A DNA stretch of 64,000 nt from Mesorhizobium sp. L-8-3 (GTDB lineage Bacteria > Pseudomonadota > Alphaproteobacteria > Rhizobiales > Rhizobiaceae): positions 1,858,501-1,922,500 of the forward strand of contig NZ_AP023262.1 of NCBI RefSeq assembly GCF_016756615.1. The letters are read 5' to 3'. Shown here in pieces: positions 10,818 through 20,224 of the stretch; within the stretch, counting starts at the first letter, position 1, and each line of letters begins with the position of its first letter. Under the pieces are notes generated by a model, which saw nothing but the letters and a program-made list of their open reading frames with translations, was not told the DNA's origin and ran no database searches. The translations under genes were made by a program, and so were the position numbers.

Positions 10818-11689
10818 CGCGCGGCCTCGTTCGCCATCATGGCGCGGGTGGTGAGGATGGCGAAGCCCATCAGGAGGATACTGGTGATCACGGAGATGGT
10901 GGCGGCCTCGCTCAGGCGGTATCCCTTGAAGGCGGTTTCGTAGATCAGCACGGGCAAGGTCTGCGAGGCCTGCGCCGGGCCGCCCGCGGTGAGCAGCCAG
11001 ATCACGTCGAAGACGTTGAAGGACAGCAGCGTGCCGACGACGCCCAGCACCATCAGCGTCGGCTGCAGCAGGGGCCAGGTAATGCGGGTGAAACGCCTGA
11101 ACGCGCTTGCTCCGTCGATGCGCGCCGCCTCGTAGAGATCGCCCGGAATGCGGGTGAGGCCCGCCAGCATCATCAGCGCGGTGAACGGGAACCACCGCCA
11201 GGAATTGATCATGACGAGCGTCGTCATGGCGCCTTCGCGTGTGGCGAAGAAGCCGACGGGGCGGTCGATCACGCCGGCCTGCATCAGCAGTGGGTTGATC
11301 ATGCCGCCCGATGTCGACAGCAGCCAGCGCCAGATGATGACGACGACCACGGTAGGCACGATCCAGGTCAGGATCACCCAGGTCCGGGCGATGCGCACGC
11401 CTGGGAATTTCTGGTTGAGGACGAGGGCCGTGGCGAGCGCGAGCAGCGTCTGGACCAGCGCGTTGGCGACCACCCAGACGACGCTGCGGCCGAGCGCTTT
11501 CCAGAAGCCCGCACCGCCCATCACGGCCACATAATTGTCGAGGCCGACATAGTTCCCCGCCGAGCCGATGACGCCGACATTCTGGAAGCTGAGCAGGATC
11601 GCCTGGACGAGCGGCCAGCCGAGCACGGCCAGCAGGAAAAGCAGCGCCGGGGCTACAAAGACGAAGGCCAGAGGCGTGTTCTTCATCAT
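10814..11689 (-). CDS. Carbohydrate ABC permease (MalF/UgpA type)
   Basis: A 291-residue permease with an N-terminal membrane segment (FVFVAPALLFLLAVLG), several further segments and the EAA loop (IPGDLYEAARIDGASAF). Tandem ATG codons at 11689 and 11686 make the exact start uncertain by one residue. It is in the same operon as the binding protein 24 bases upstream. Confidence 0.92.
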   Translation of the reverse strand: MMKNTPLAFVFVAPALLFLLAVLGWPLVQAILLSFQNVGVIGSAGNYVGLDNYVAVMGGAGFWKALGRSVVWVVANALVQTLLALATALVLNQKFPGVRIARTWVILTWIVPTVVVVIIWRWLLSTSGGMINPLLMQAGVIDRPVGFFATREGAMTTLVMINSWRWFPFTALMMLAGLTRIPGDLYEAARIDGASAFRRFTRITWPLLQPTLMVLGVVGTLLSFNVFDVIWLLTAGGPAQASQTLPVLIYETAFKGYRLSEAATISVITSILLMGFAILTTRAMMANEAAR

Positions 11690-11713
11690 GGTCCGTCCCC
11701 GGCGCCACGCGTG

Positions 11714-12994
11714 TTATTTGGCGGTGATCTCGGCCATGCGCGCCTGGCCGGCCTTGACGGCGTCGGCGGGGCTCTGGCCGTTCACCACGATGTCCTGCAG
11801 GGTCTCGGCGATCACGTTCTGCGCCGAGATGGCGCCGATCGAGGAGAACACCTTGCCGTTGGTGAAGCCGAACAGCTTGCCGTTCCTGGAGTTGGCGACC
11901 ATGGTCTCGACCTGGCTCTTGTACTTGGCCACGACCGGGTCCTTCCAGAACGAGTCCGCCTTGGCGCCGTCATCGGTGACCGGCAGGAAGAGCCCCGGCT
12001 CCATGGTCAGGAAGCGGCCATAGGTCTCGGGCTCCATCAGCCAGGACAGGAACACCTTGGCGGCGTCCTGCTTGGCCTTGTCCTTGGTGGTCAGCATGAT
12101 GGCGTTGGAATATGAGATGGTCGCCGAGTCCGCCTGGCCGTCCGCGTGCGGCACCGCCGCCACGCCGAGGTCGGCGGCATCGCCTTCCGCCTGCGTGTCG
12201 TAGGTGTTGATGACGCTGAACTGCAGGATCATGCCGCAGGTCGCGCTGGCGAAGCAGGCTTCCGCCTCGCCCCATGTCCAGGAGGTGCTATCCGCCGGCG
12301 ACAGCTTTTGGAGGTCCGCATAGGCCTGATAGGCGGCAACGGTCTCGGGCGTGTCGAAGGTGATCTTGCCGTCCTCGGAATAGAGGTCGGCGGCACCGTT
12401 GTTGACCATGAAGCTGTAGACGGTCTGATCGGTATAGAGCTGCTTGTTGGCGGGCAGGCCGATGCCGTATCTGCCGTCGGCGGACAGCTTTTCCGCAGCC
12501 GCCTTCCATTCCGTCCAAGTCTTCGGCACTTCGAGGCCGGCCGCCTTCAGGGCGCTGTTCCGGTACCACAGCGAAATCGCCATGTTGTAGGCCGGCACCG
12601 CCCAGACGTGATCGTCGTAGCTGTAGGGGGCGACGGTGGCTTCCACGAAGCCATGCCTGGCGTCGAGGTCCTTGACGATGTCGTCGACCGGGACGACGGC
12701 GTCGATACCCTTGAGCACGGTGGTGAAGTCGGGGATCGCGAACAGAAGGTCCGGACCGTTGCCTGCCGCGAAGGCGGCCGGCGCCTTGGCGTAGACCTCG
12801 CCCCAGCTCTGCGGCTCCTGCTTCACCACGATATCGGGATGGGCCTTGTTGAATTCGTCGAGCAGCTCCTGCATGCGCTGAACGCGATGCGGGGGCTGTT
12901 CCATATGCCAGAAGGTCAGGTTCACCGGTTCGGCATAGGCCGTCCCGGCGAGCAGTGTGGCCGCGAGCGCGGCCAAAGTCAGGGTCTTCTTCAT
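11714..12994 (-). CDS. Extracellular sugar-binding protein (CUT1 family)
   Basis: A 426-residue periplasmic solute receptor. It has a signal peptide (KKTLTLAALAATLLAGTAYA) and the typical mature start VNLTFWHMEQPP, followed by family-type features such as EFNKAHPDIVVK and AGNGPDLLFAIPDF. It delivers the sugar to the permeases encoded just downstream. Neighbouring SIS and kinase genes point to a sugar or amino-sugar ligand, but the identity is not readable. Confidence 0.92.
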   Translation of the reverse strand: MKKTLTLAALAATLLAGTAYAEPVNLTFWHMEQPPHRVQRMQELLDEFNKAHPDIVVKQEPQSWGEVYAKAPAAFAAGNGPDLLFAIPDFTTVLKGIDAVVPVDDIVKDLDARHGFVEATVAPYSYDDHVWAVPAYNMAISLWYRNSALKAAGLEVPKTWTEWKAAAEKLSADGRYGIGLPANKQLYTDQTVYSFMVNNGAADLYSEDGKITFDTPETVAAYQAYADLQKLSPADSTSWTWGEAEACFASATCGMILQFSVINTYDTQAEGDAADLGVAAVPHADGQADSATISYSNAIMLTTKDKAKQDAAKVFLSWLMEPETYGRFLTMEPGLFLPVTDDGAKADSFWKDPVVAKYKSQVETMVANSRNGKLFGFTNGKVFSSIGAISAQNVIAETLQDIVVNGQSPADAVKAGQARMAEITAK

Positions 12995-13057
12995 CCTGGT
13001 TTCTCCCTCTTGTCTCGCCGCTCCCCAAAGCGACGGAATTCTCTGCCGAAAAAGCGC

Positions 13058-13801
13058 CTAAAGATGCGGGTTGCGCGGCCGGTAGCGGGCGACGAGCGCC
13101 TCGTTGACCTCGGCGGCGCCCGGCATATTGGCGCTGAGGTAGATCGGCGCAGCGACGCCGGACGACTGCAGCCGGGCCGCGACCTCGGCCAGCACGGCGT
13201 TCATCAGAGCGGCGCCGACCGGCGTCGAGATCGGGCCGACGCGCAGTTCGCTGTTCGGCACCGCAGTGATCGCGTCTCCGGCCGGGGCATTGTTGTCGAG
13301 CACGATGTCGGCGACGTCGGCGAGCCGGGTGCGGCCCTTCGCGGCCAGCTTCGAATAGCCCTCGGAAGTGATGGCGATGACGGTCGCGCCAGCGTCCTTG
13401 CCGATCCTGGCCGCCTCGACGGGGGCCGCGTTCACCCCGCTGTTGGAGACAATGATCAGCACGTCGTTCGACCCGATCGGGTAGCGCGCCAAGATCGGCG
13501 CCACGATGCCGGGCATACGCTCGAACACGGTGCCGGCGACCGCGCCCTCATGCACCATGGTGGTGCCCGCCAGGATCGGGACGGTGAGCGCCAGGCCGCC
13601 GGCGCGGTAGTGCGCCTCCTCGGCCATGGTGTGGCTATGACCGGTCCCGAATATATAGACGAGCCCGTCCGCCCGCGCGGTCTTCTCGATCGCATCAGCG
13701 GCCCCGGCGATGGCCTCCCCGTTCTGTTCGAGCAGCTTGCCGATGCGCTCGGTCAGTTCGCCGAGATAGGCGGCAGCGGTGGGGGTGGATGTCTTTGTCA
13801 T
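13058..13801 (-). CDS. SIS-domain phosphosugar protein (UPF0309-like)
   Basis: A 247-residue single-SIS-domain protein. The loop FGTGHSHTMAEEAHYRAGG near residue 55 and VLIIVSNSGVNAAPVE near 130 are the sugar-phosphate binding elements, and the pattern resembles the UPF0309 group. SIS proteins isomerise or bind phosphosugars, often amino sugars. It starts at 13801, overlapping the end of the GntR gene by four bases, and is followed by the importer genes. A role on the imported, phosphorylated sugar is inferred. Confidence 0.82.
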   Translation of the reverse strand: MTKTSTPTAAAYLGELTERIGKLLEQNGEAIAGAADAIEKTARADGLVYIFGTGHSHTMAEEAHYRAGGLALTVPILAGTTMVHEGAVAGTVFERMPGIVAPILARYPIGSNDVLIIVSNSGVNAAPVEAARIGKDAGATVIAITSEGYSKLAAKGRTRLADVADIVLDNNAPAGDAITAVPNSELRVGPISTPVGAALMNAVLAEVAARLQSSGVAAPIYLSANMPGAAEVNEALVARYRPRNPHL

Positions 13802-14556
13802 GGTTCCTTCGTCAGCTTCAGCCTGACCCGCATGTTGAAACAGTCGCCCCGGTAGGAAGAGCGCACATATTCGAGCGGCCGACCGTCGCCCGCGAAGGTG
13901 CAGCGGGTGATGCGCAACACGGGCGCGCTGGCCGGAATGCCGAGCGCCGCTGCGGTCGCCATGTCGGGCGTGTCGGCGAAGAGGCTTTCTTCGGCCTCCG
14001 TCGGAACCTGGCCGAATTCTTCGCGCAGCACCCGATAGAGCGAATCGATCGAGAAGTCGGAGCGTTCCAGCAGGCCGGGCGCCAGCGCCACCGGGATCTC
14101 CGTGCGCTCCACGGCCACTGGCTCGGCGTCCACGAGGCGTATGCGGACCAGCCGGTGCACCGGCGTGTTCTCGGCGATGCCGAGTGCTGCCGCTGCTTCC
14201 TTGTCGGCGGCAGCCGTGCCGGCGTCGAGCACGATGCTCGAAACATGCCGTCCGCCACGGCGCATCTCCTCGGTGAAGCCGTTGAGGGTGCGCAACTGCT
14301 TCTCGATGCGCGGATAGATGACGAAACATCCGCGCCCGACGCGCGTCTCGACGAAGCCGCGCTGCTCCAGCAGCTTCAGCGCCTGGCGGGCGGTCATGCG
14401 GCTGGCGCCCAAATCCTCGGCGATCTGTCGCTCGGAGGGCAGGCGATCGCCCGTCTTGAGCGCGCCCGAGCCGATCTTGGCCTCGAGCTCGCCGGCGATG
14501 CGCCGGTAGAGCGGGACCTGATCGGGCGCCGGGCCGGCCAGAAGGCTTGACATCAT
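13798..14556 (-). CDS. GntR/HutC-family regulator
   Basis: A 252-residue repressor-type protein. The N-terminal winged HTH (DQVPLYRRIAGELEAKI, LPSERQIAEDLGASRMTARQALKLL) is followed by a UTRA ligand domain. The start is the ATG at 14556 (or 14553, a second ATG); a TTG at 14598 would place the start inside the palindrome at 14581-14594, which is more likely the operator. It is the first gene of the unit containing the SIS protein and the importer, so it probably autoregulates. Confidence 0.88.
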   Translation of the reverse strand: MMSSLLAGPAPDQVPLYRRIAGELEAKIGSGALKTGDRLPSERQIAEDLGASRMTARQALKLLEQRGFVETRVGRGCFVIYPRIEKQLRTLNGFTEEMRRGGRHVSSIVLDAGTAAADKEAAAALGIAENTPVHRLVRIRLVDAEPVAVERTEIPVALAPGLLERSDFSIDSLYRVLREEFGQVPTEAEESLFADTPDMATAAALGIPASAPVLRITRCTFAGDGRPLEYVRSSYRGDCFNMRVRLKLTKEP

Positions 14557-14580
14557 TGGCGGTATATTCCGCTTGGCTGG

Positions 14581-14594
14581 GTGGTATGTACCAC
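14581..14594. promoter_or_regulatory. Candidate GntR operator
   Basis: GTGGTA and TACCAC arms surround a two-base centre, 25 bases upstream of the chosen GntR start. It resembles sites bound by HutC-type GntR regulators of amino-sugar genes (paired TGGT/ACCA half-sites). Inferred. Confidence 0.55.
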
Positions 14595-14689
14595 TCAATC
14601 TACTCAGGCAAGCCGCGTGCAGTCAACGAGCCGGAGCACGGCCAGATCGCGATTCGCACAGTTTCGAAAGGAGTGTGACCTGGACGGCC

Positions 14690-16183
14690 TTACGGGCTGA
14701 GCGCGCGATCGCGGAACCGCCGATAGGCTGCGAAGGCGCGTTCCCATTCCTGCCTGCGGTCGGGATCGGGAGCCTGGCGACGCTCGATCCGGCGCGTCGA
14801 GACCGAGGCCTCCCGGATCGAACGATGCCAGCCGATCGCGGTTGCGGCGAGCAGCGCGGCGCCCCGCGCGCCGAACTCGGTGCCGGCCGGCACGAGCACG
14901 GTCTTGCCCAGGGCATCGGCGATCATCTGCGTCCACAAGCGGCTGCGGGCGCCGCCGCCGGTGAGGAGAAGCGCGTCGTCGATCGGCGGCAGGTCGGACA
15001 GCAGGTCGCGGATCGCAAGGACCACGCCCTCATAGACCGCCCGCATCATATGGGCGCGGCCATGTCGAGGCGTGAGACCGTAGAAGCCGGCGCGCGCCTG
15101 AGCGTCGAAAACGGGGGCGATGATGCCGCTCTCGCTGAGATAGGGCAGGAAGACCACGCCGTCGCATCCGATCGGCACGGCTCCGATCATCTGGTCGAGC
15201 CGGGAGAATAAAGCAGCGTCGCGCGCCGCCTCGCCCAGGATGGTGTCGATCGCCCAGTCGAGGTTCAGCGTGCCGGCCACATTGACCATGGCGCGGAACC
15301 AGGCTTCTCCTGGCAAGGTGAAGAGCAGGCCGAGATTCGGCGGGGTGAAGATCGGCTTGTCGGAGACGACGCCGACGATGCAGGTGGTGCCGAGCACGGC
15401 CATGGCCATGCCGTTCTCCAGCGCGCTGGCGCCTGTGACGGTCGCCGGCACGTCGCCGGCGCCGATCGCCACAGGGGTGCCTTCCCTGAGGCCGGTGGCG
15501 GCCGCGGCCTCGGCGGTGATGTACCCGGCGATGCTTTCGGAGTCGGCCACCGGCGGCAGCTTTTGCGCGAGGTCCACAAGGCCGAAGAGATCGAGCATCG
15601 CAGGGCTGCGGTCACGAAGCCTGGCGTCGCCCGGCGCGACGGCCGCCTCGGTGCGGTCGGCGGCGGCGAGGCCGGTCAGCTTCATGCGCAGGAAATCCTT
15701 GCAGCTGAAGACATGGGCGGCGCGCTCGACGATGTCGGGCTCGTTCTCGCGCAGCCAGGCGAGCAGCGGCAGCGTGCAGCCTTGCTGCATCACGCAGCCG
15801 TTCGACCGGAAGACCTTGGCGTAGAAATCAGCATCGTCGGCAAGCCGTTGGTCGAGCATGGCCTGGGTCCGGCTGTCCTCCCAGTTGACGCCGGGCCGCA
15901 ACGCATTGCCCGCGGAATCGACCAGCCAGATACCGACCATGGCGGCGGAAAGGCCAACCGCTGCGATGTCGTCGCCGGCGATGCCGGCTTTCTCGAGCGC
16001 ATCGCGTATGGCCGCACCCGTTGCCTTCCAGGCGTCTGCGGGGTCGATCTCGCACCAGCCGGGCTGCATACGCTGGATGGCGATGCGATGGCCGCTGCCG
16101 GCGATCTCCGTCCCGTCCCGGTCGAAGACCGCGGCCTTGGTCATGGTGGACCCGGCGTCGATGCCCAGTAGAAATCGCCTCAT
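14690..16183 (-). CDS. FGGY-family sugar kinase (xylulokinase-like)
   Basis: A 497-residue carbohydrate kinase. The ATPase-fold phosphate loop LLGIDAGSTMTKAAVFD is at the N-terminus, the substrate/base region reads PGVNWEDSRT near residue 100, and the second ATP motif LLLTGGGARSRLW is near 390. The start at 16183 removes 13 poorly supported residues and begins with MRRFLLGIDAG. It lies between the two GntR genes on the same strand, separated from the upstream one by 80 bases. It probably phosphorylates the sugar or polyol brought in by the nearby importer; xylulose, ribulose or a polyol are all possible. Confidence 0.85.
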   Translation of the reverse strand: MRRFLLGIDAGSTMTKAAVFDRDGTEIAGSGHRIAIQRMQPGWCEIDPADAWKATGAAIRDALEKAGIAGDDIAAVGLSAAMVGIWLVDSAGNALRPGVNWEDSRTQAMLDQRLADDADFYAKVFRSNGCVMQQGCTLPLLAWLRENEPDIVERAAHVFSCKDFLRMKLTGLAAADRTEAAVAPGDARLRDRSPAMLDLFGLVDLAQKLPPVADSESIAGYITAEAAAATGLREGTPVAIGAGDVPATVTGASALENGMAMAVLGTTCIVGVVSDKPIFTPPNLGLLFTLPGEAWFRAMVNVAGTLNLDWAIDTILGEAARDAALFSRLDQMIGAVPIGCDGVVFLPYLSESGIIAPVFDAQARAGFYGLTPRHGRAHMMRAVYEGVVLAIRDLLSDLPPIDDALLLTGGGARSRLWTQMIADALGKTVLVPAGTEFGARGAALLAATAIGWHRSIREASVSTRRIERRQAPDPDRRQEWERAFAAYRRFRDRALSP

Positions 16184-16263
16184 GAGAAATCCAGTTCGAG
16201 CGAGTATGTCTGACGTAGGCAAGGTCCGCGATGGCTCACGAAATCCGTCGGGATCAAGGGCGG

Positions 16264-17004
16264 CTATTCCGGAAACGAAAGATCGACGACGAAATCATAG
16301 GCGTCGCCGCGGAAGACGGAATGGGTCCATTCGACCGGAGTACCATCCGCCAGTTCGGCGATACGGTGGATGTCGAGGGCCGCATGGCCTTCGCTGACCT
16401 TCAGCAGCCGGCACCAAGGACCGTCTATGGTCACGGCGGTGATGTGCTGGCTCGCCCGGACCGGCGGATGGCCCTGCGCACGCAACGCTTCGTAGAAGGA
16501 GGCGCCGACCTGCTGCGGGTCGGGCAGCAGGCTGAGCGGGCTCACCGTCCATTCCAGCGCGATCGGTTCGCCATCGGCGAAACGCAGCCGGTGCAGTCGG
16601 GCCACCGGCTCGCCGGGCTCGATGCCCAGACGGCGTGCCTCCTCCGCGCTCGCCGCGGCGATCTCGCGGCAAAGCCATGTCGTCCCCGGCTCGCGGCCGC
16701 GGGCGCGCATGTCCTCGCTGAAGGAGTAGAGTCGCGAGAGGCTCTGGGCGACACGCTGCGGCGGTTCCGCCACATAGGTGCCGCTGCCGCGCCGGCGCGT
16801 GACCAGCCCGTCCGCGACGAGCTCGTCGAGCGCCTTGCGCACGGTCACGCGCGAGATTTCCAGTTGGTCGGCGAGCTCCCGCTCGGATGGAAGTGGCATG
16901 CCGGGGTTGGCCCTGCCGTCCCTTATGGCGTCGGCGATCCAGCTTTTCAGCTGGCGATAGGCGGGTGTCGAATGGTTCAGCCTGAACCCTTCAAACGTCA
17001 GCAT
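16264..17004 (-). CDS. GntR/HutC-family regulator
   Basis: A 246-residue protein with an HTH (LPSERELADQLEISRVTVRKALDELVADG, then RRRGSGTYV) and a UTRA effector domain. The ATG at 17004 is preferred; the frame extends to a TTG at 17034 that would lie inside the palindrome at 17029-17052. It is the first gene before the FGGY kinase and probably regulates it. It is a second, different GntR from the one at 13798. Confidence 0.88.
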   Translation of the reverse strand: MLTFEGFRLNHSTPAYRQLKSWIADAIRDGRANPGMPLPSERELADQLEISRVTVRKALDELVADGLVTRRRGSGTYVAEPPQRVAQSLSRLYSFSEDMRARGREPGTTWLCREIAAASAEEARRLGIEPGEPVARLHRLRFADGEPIALEWTVSPLSLLPDPQQVGASFYEALRAQGHPPVRASQHITAVTIDGPWCRLLKVSEGHAALDIHRIAELADGTPVEWTHSVFRGDAYDFVVDLSFPE

Positions 17005-17028
17005 GCCGGCGCACTCGAATCTGGCTAA

Positions 17029-17052
17029 TACCAAAGTGATACCACTTCGGTA
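17029..17052. promoter_or_regulatory. Candidate operator of the second GntR gene
   Basis: TACCAAAGTG, the centre ATAC, then CACTTCGGTA: 10-base arms with one mismatch, located 25 bases upstream of the GntR start. Its core AGTGATACCACT resembles the AGTGGTA/TACCACT elements of the operator at 14581, as expected for two HutC-type regulators of one locus. Confidence 0.55.
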
Positions 17053-17420
17053 TCGGCTACGCCAAGGTGTTGGCGTCTATCTCTGAGCGGGGGCACATGG
17101 CCGGGCAGGGTTGGCGCCCCGTCCAGTCGAGCCTTGTCGGCATCAGAAACCCAGCTTCAGATCCGGATCGACCTTGCCTCAGGAGCTTCTGAAGATTTCA
17201 GCGAAATCGTCTTCGAGCGCGACGTTCGCAAGCGCGCACTCGATGAGGTCGGTATCCGCGTCCGTCTGCGCCCCGGGATTCACACGGGCGCCTGTCACTG
17301 GACTTTCTCGAGTTGATTTCTCAGAGCTTCTCGCCATAGCCTCACCCCTTCCCATTGCCCTCCTCGTCTGGGGCAACATATCACAAGACTTGGCCAGCAG
17401 TGGCGTTGCCGTACTCGCGC
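17053..17420. other. Intergenic stretch with one doubtful small frame
   Basis: About 370 bases lie between the GntR promoter region and the end of the next operon. Apart from the small frame at 17179-17337 I see no gene, hairpin terminator or repeat. Confidence 0.4.
17179..17337 (-). CDS. Possible small protein of unknown function
   Basis: A 52-residue frame starting MARSSEKSTRESP and ending ALEDDFAEIFRSS. A GGGGTGAGG stretch just upstream of the ATG could serve as a ribosome site. The acidic C-terminus looks protein-like but no family is recognised, and chance is a real alternative. Confidence 0.25.
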   Translation of the reverse strand: MARSSEKSTRESPVTGARVNPGAQTDADTDLIECALANVALEDDFAEIFRSS

Positions 17421-18608
17421 TCAGCCGCCTTGCTTGCCGAGCGCCTGTCCCACCCAGTCCAGCCGCGCGGCGGGGACGAGCCCGTAATTGTAGAAGTTGA
17501 TGCCGTCGATGCCGGCCTCCAGCGCCGGCTGCACCTTGGACGCCAGCACTTCGGGACTGGACATCTCCGGATAGAAGAGCCGGTAGCCCGTACCGAGGAA
17601 CTTCTCGGGCCCGAGAGCCGCGCGGCCAGCCGCAAGAAGATCGCGGACGGCTTCGGCGTGCATGTCATAGGCGCACAGGATCGCGCCGTCACAGGCCTTG
17701 CCGAGCGCGGCGAGATCGCAGCCCCCGAGCCAGCCGTCCTTCAGATCGATCATCACGACCTGTGTCGAAGGATCGGCCACTTCGCGGATCTCGGCGACCA
17801 GGCTGGTCACCGGCTCGAAGCGCCAGAGCAGGAAAGCATGGAGTTCGGGCCAGGGCGCGAAAGTGTCGAGCCCACGCGCCGGGAAGTCCGGGAACCGGCG
17901 CGCCGGCACCGGCCGCTCGCAACTTTCGGCGATCCATTGCCGGACGAGCCTTCGCGCGGGTTCCGCATCGACGCCGGCCGCCTTGGCGCGACCCACGCAG
18001 GAGGCGCAGAAGCACAGGGACAGGAGGAAGTCGTCCTCGGGTGTCAGGCCGACGCCGTCCTTCTCATGGTGGTACTCATGCGCAAAGCCCATGAAGCACG
18101 GGCTTTCGAGCTCGATCCGGTCGGGCCGATAGGTGTGCGTCACGTCCTCGACGAGTGTCCTGACATAGGTCCGCGCGTCGGCATTGGACGGACAGAGATT
18201 GTAGTAGTTGGGATCGCCGAAGGCGTTGCGGGTCACGGCATCGGGATGGAGCATGCCGAGCCGCGTATTGTGCAGGCAGACCGTCCAGCACGAGACCCGC
18301 ATCCCGGTCGTCTCGCGTCGTCTGACGAATTCGCCGAGCACATCGCCGCCCTCGCGGATGACGTCGGCGACCTTCGGCTGGATCGGCAGCCCTTCCCATC
18401 GCGCGGCGGTCGGCTCGAAATAGATCGTGCCGTCTTCCGGGAAATAGGCCTTGCGGCGGGGGCTGCGCGGCTGCAGGAAGCGGCCGGCGTGATAGGACGT
18501 GGCGACGCTCACCGTGTCGAGCCCGGCCCTCTCGCGCAATTCGCGCTCGACCGTGTCGTAGCCGATGTCCTGGATATCCCAGGGATAGGTCCACATCGAA
18601 AGCTGCAT
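17421..18608 (-). CDS. Uncharacterised protein, possibly TIM-barrel/glycoside-hydrolase-like
   Basis: A 395-residue soluble protein with no signal peptide. I do not recognise the family with certainty. Features are an N-terminal QLSMWTYPWDIQDIG, the middle segment ELESPCFMGFAHEYHHEKDGVG, a cysteine pair in CFCASCVGRAKAAGVD, VVMIDLKDGWLGGCD and a C-terminal DGINFYNYGLV. Repeated beta-strand-like segments ending in acidic or aromatic residues, plus the CxxC after a long insert, recall putative glycoside-hydrolase-like TIM barrels. It is the last gene of the five-gene operon starting at 22969, 24 bases after the deacylase gene. Its substrate should therefore be part of that pathway. Confidence 0.6.
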   Translation of the reverse strand: MQLSMWTYPWDIQDIGYDTVERELRERAGLDTVSVATSYHAGRFLQPRSPRRKAYFPEDGTIYFEPTAARWEGLPIQPKVADVIREGGDVLGEFVRRRETTGMRVSCWTVCLHNTRLGMLHPDAVTRNAFGDPNYYNLCPSNADARTYVRTLVEDVTHTYRPDRIELESPCFMGFAHEYHHEKDGVGLTPEDDFLLSLCFCASCVGRAKAAGVDAEPARRLVRQWIAESCERPVPARRFPDFPARGLDTFAPWPELHAFLLWRFEPVTSLVAEIREVADPSTQVVMIDLKDGWLGGCDLAALGKACDGAILCAYDMHAEAVRDLLAAGRAALGPEKFLGTGYRLFYPEMSSPEVLASKVQPALEAGIDGINFYNYGLVPAARLDWVGQALGKQGG

Positions 18609-18632
18609 GGCGAACTCCTCAGGGAATGATCT

Positions 18633-20216
18633 TTAGGGAATGATTTTTCCCGGCAGGCTGCCGGTCGGCTGCCCATCGGCGACGACCGCTTCGCCGGCGA
18701 CAAAGACGTGGTTGACCCCGGTGGCGATCCGCACGGGGTCGTCGAAGGTCGCGGGGTCGTCGATCGCCGCGTCGAACAGCGTGAGGTCGGCGACCAGTCC
18801 CTGCCTGATGACGCCGCGATCGGTGAGGTTGAAGCGTTGCGCCGGCGCCGACGTCATGCGCCGCACGGCGTCCTCGATCGGAAACCAGCCGTCGCGCACC
18901 AGCCGGCCGGCGAAACGCGCGAAGCTGCCGAAACCGCGCGGATGCGGGCGCGTGCCGATGCGCGGCAGGCCGTCGGAGCAGGCGAGGTGCAATCGATGGG
19001 TGCAGGCGGCATGGAGGTCGCCCTCGTCGAGCTGGAACAGCACGATGCCGGTCTGGCCCTGGTCCTCGACGATGAGCCGAACCAAGAGGTCGAAAGGCGT
19101 ACTGCCTTCGCTGGCCGCTGAATCGGCCAGTGACTGTCCTTCGAGATGCTTCAGCGCGGCCGTGCCGATGGCCGAGAGGCGAACATTCTCCCAGCCGATC
19201 AGCGACACTTTCGACTGGCGGTGCGGGTCGCTGCCGCCCTCTTCGATCCAGCGCCTGAGATCGTCGCGATAGGCAGCGTCCGCGAGGCGCTCGACCAGCG
19301 CGGCATGGCCGCCGGCGAGCGCTTCGGGCGGCAGGAGCTGGAGCAGATAGGTGCTGCCGGCCGGATAGGGATACATGTCGAAGGAGACGTCGAGCCCTTC
19401 GCTGCGGGCCGTCTCCAGGCGCTCGATGACCTTGGGCACGTTGCCCCAGTTCGGCCGTCCGGCGGACTGGAGATGCGACAGCAGTCCGGCGGTGCCGGCG
19501 CTGCGCAGGATCGACAGGAATTCTTCGGTCGAGGCGATCAGGCCGCCCTCGTAACTGCGGATATGAGCGGTGAGCAGCTTGCCGTGGTCACGCACCGTCT
19601 CGGCCAGCGCGACGAGCTCCGCCTGGTCGGCATGGGCGCTCGGCGGATACACCAGGCCGAGCGACAGGCCGGCGGCGCCTTGCTCAAGCTGGCCCGCCAG
19701 CAGCCGCTGCATTGCCTGCCTTTCCTCGGTCGTCGCGGCGCGTTGCTCGAAACCCATGACGGCGAGCCGCAGCGCGGCATGGCCGACCAGCGAGACGACG
19801 TTGAGCGCCGCTCCGCGTCCTTCCAGGGCGTTACGGTAGCCATCCAGATCGGCGAAGACCTCGTCATCGGCGGTGGCGCCGAGCAGGGCGCCGAAATGCT
19901 CGGCAAGCAGCCGGCGCGAGCCTGCCGCGACGGGGTAGAGGGAGAAGCTGCAATTGCCGACGACGACCGTCGTCACCCCCTGCATGATCTTCTCCAGCCG
20001 CTGCGGCTCGCGAAGTGTGATCAGGTCGTCGTGGCAGTGCGCGTCGATAAAGCCGGGCGCCAGATATCGGTCGCCCGCGTTCACAACGGTCGCGCCGTCG
20101 TCGGAAAGATGCGGCCCGACGGCGGCGATACGCCCGCCACTGATGCGCAGGTCCGCCCGGAACCAGGGTGCGCCTGACCCGTCGATGATGCGGGCGTCCC
20201 GGATCAGCGTGTCCAT
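18633..20216 (-). CDS. N-acyl-D-amino-acid deacylase (D-aminoacylase family)
   Basis: A 527-residue amidohydrolase that releases D-amino acids from N-acyl-D-amino acids. The metal motif DAHCHDD is at residues 58-64, GNCSFS at 87-92 corresponds to the D-aminoacylase Cys ligand region, and HIRSYEGG, the SHLQSAGRPNWG loop and CSDGLPRIGTRPHPRGFGSF are family landmarks. Full length is present. It starts 8 bases after the AstE-like gene and is translationally close to both neighbours. The acyl and amino-acid preference is unknown. Confidence 0.88.
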   Translation of the reverse strand: MDTLIRDARIIDGSGAPWFRADLRISGGRIAAVGPHLSDDGATVVNAGDRYLAPGFIDAHCHDDLITLREPQRLEKIMQGVTTVVVGNCSFSLYPVAAGSRRLLAEHFGALLGATADDEVFADLDGYRNALEGRGAALNVVSLVGHAALRLAVMGFEQRAATTEERQAMQRLLAGQLEQGAAGLSLGLVYPPSAHADQAELVALAETVRDHGKLLTAHIRSYEGGLIASTEEFLSILRSAGTAGLLSHLQSAGRPNWGNVPKVIERLETARSEGLDVSFDMYPYPAGSTYLLQLLPPEALAGGHAALVERLADAAYRDDLRRWIEEGGSDPHRQSKVSLIGWENVRLSAIGTAALKHLEGQSLADSAASEGSTPFDLLVRLIVEDQGQTGIVLFQLDEGDLHAACTHRLHLACSDGLPRIGTRPHPRGFGSFARFAGRLVRDGWFPIEDAVRRMTSAPAQRFNLTDRGVIRQGLVADLTLFDAAIDDPATFDDPVRIATGVNHVFVAGEAVVADGQPTGSLPGKIIP

Positions 20217-20224
20217 CGTCGTCG

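Noticed and set aside
12146..13855. 569-codon plus-strand frame opposite the binding-protein and SIS genes
   Set aside because: Arg/Asp/His-rich translation typical of GC-rich antisense frames; real genes on the minus strand explain the region.
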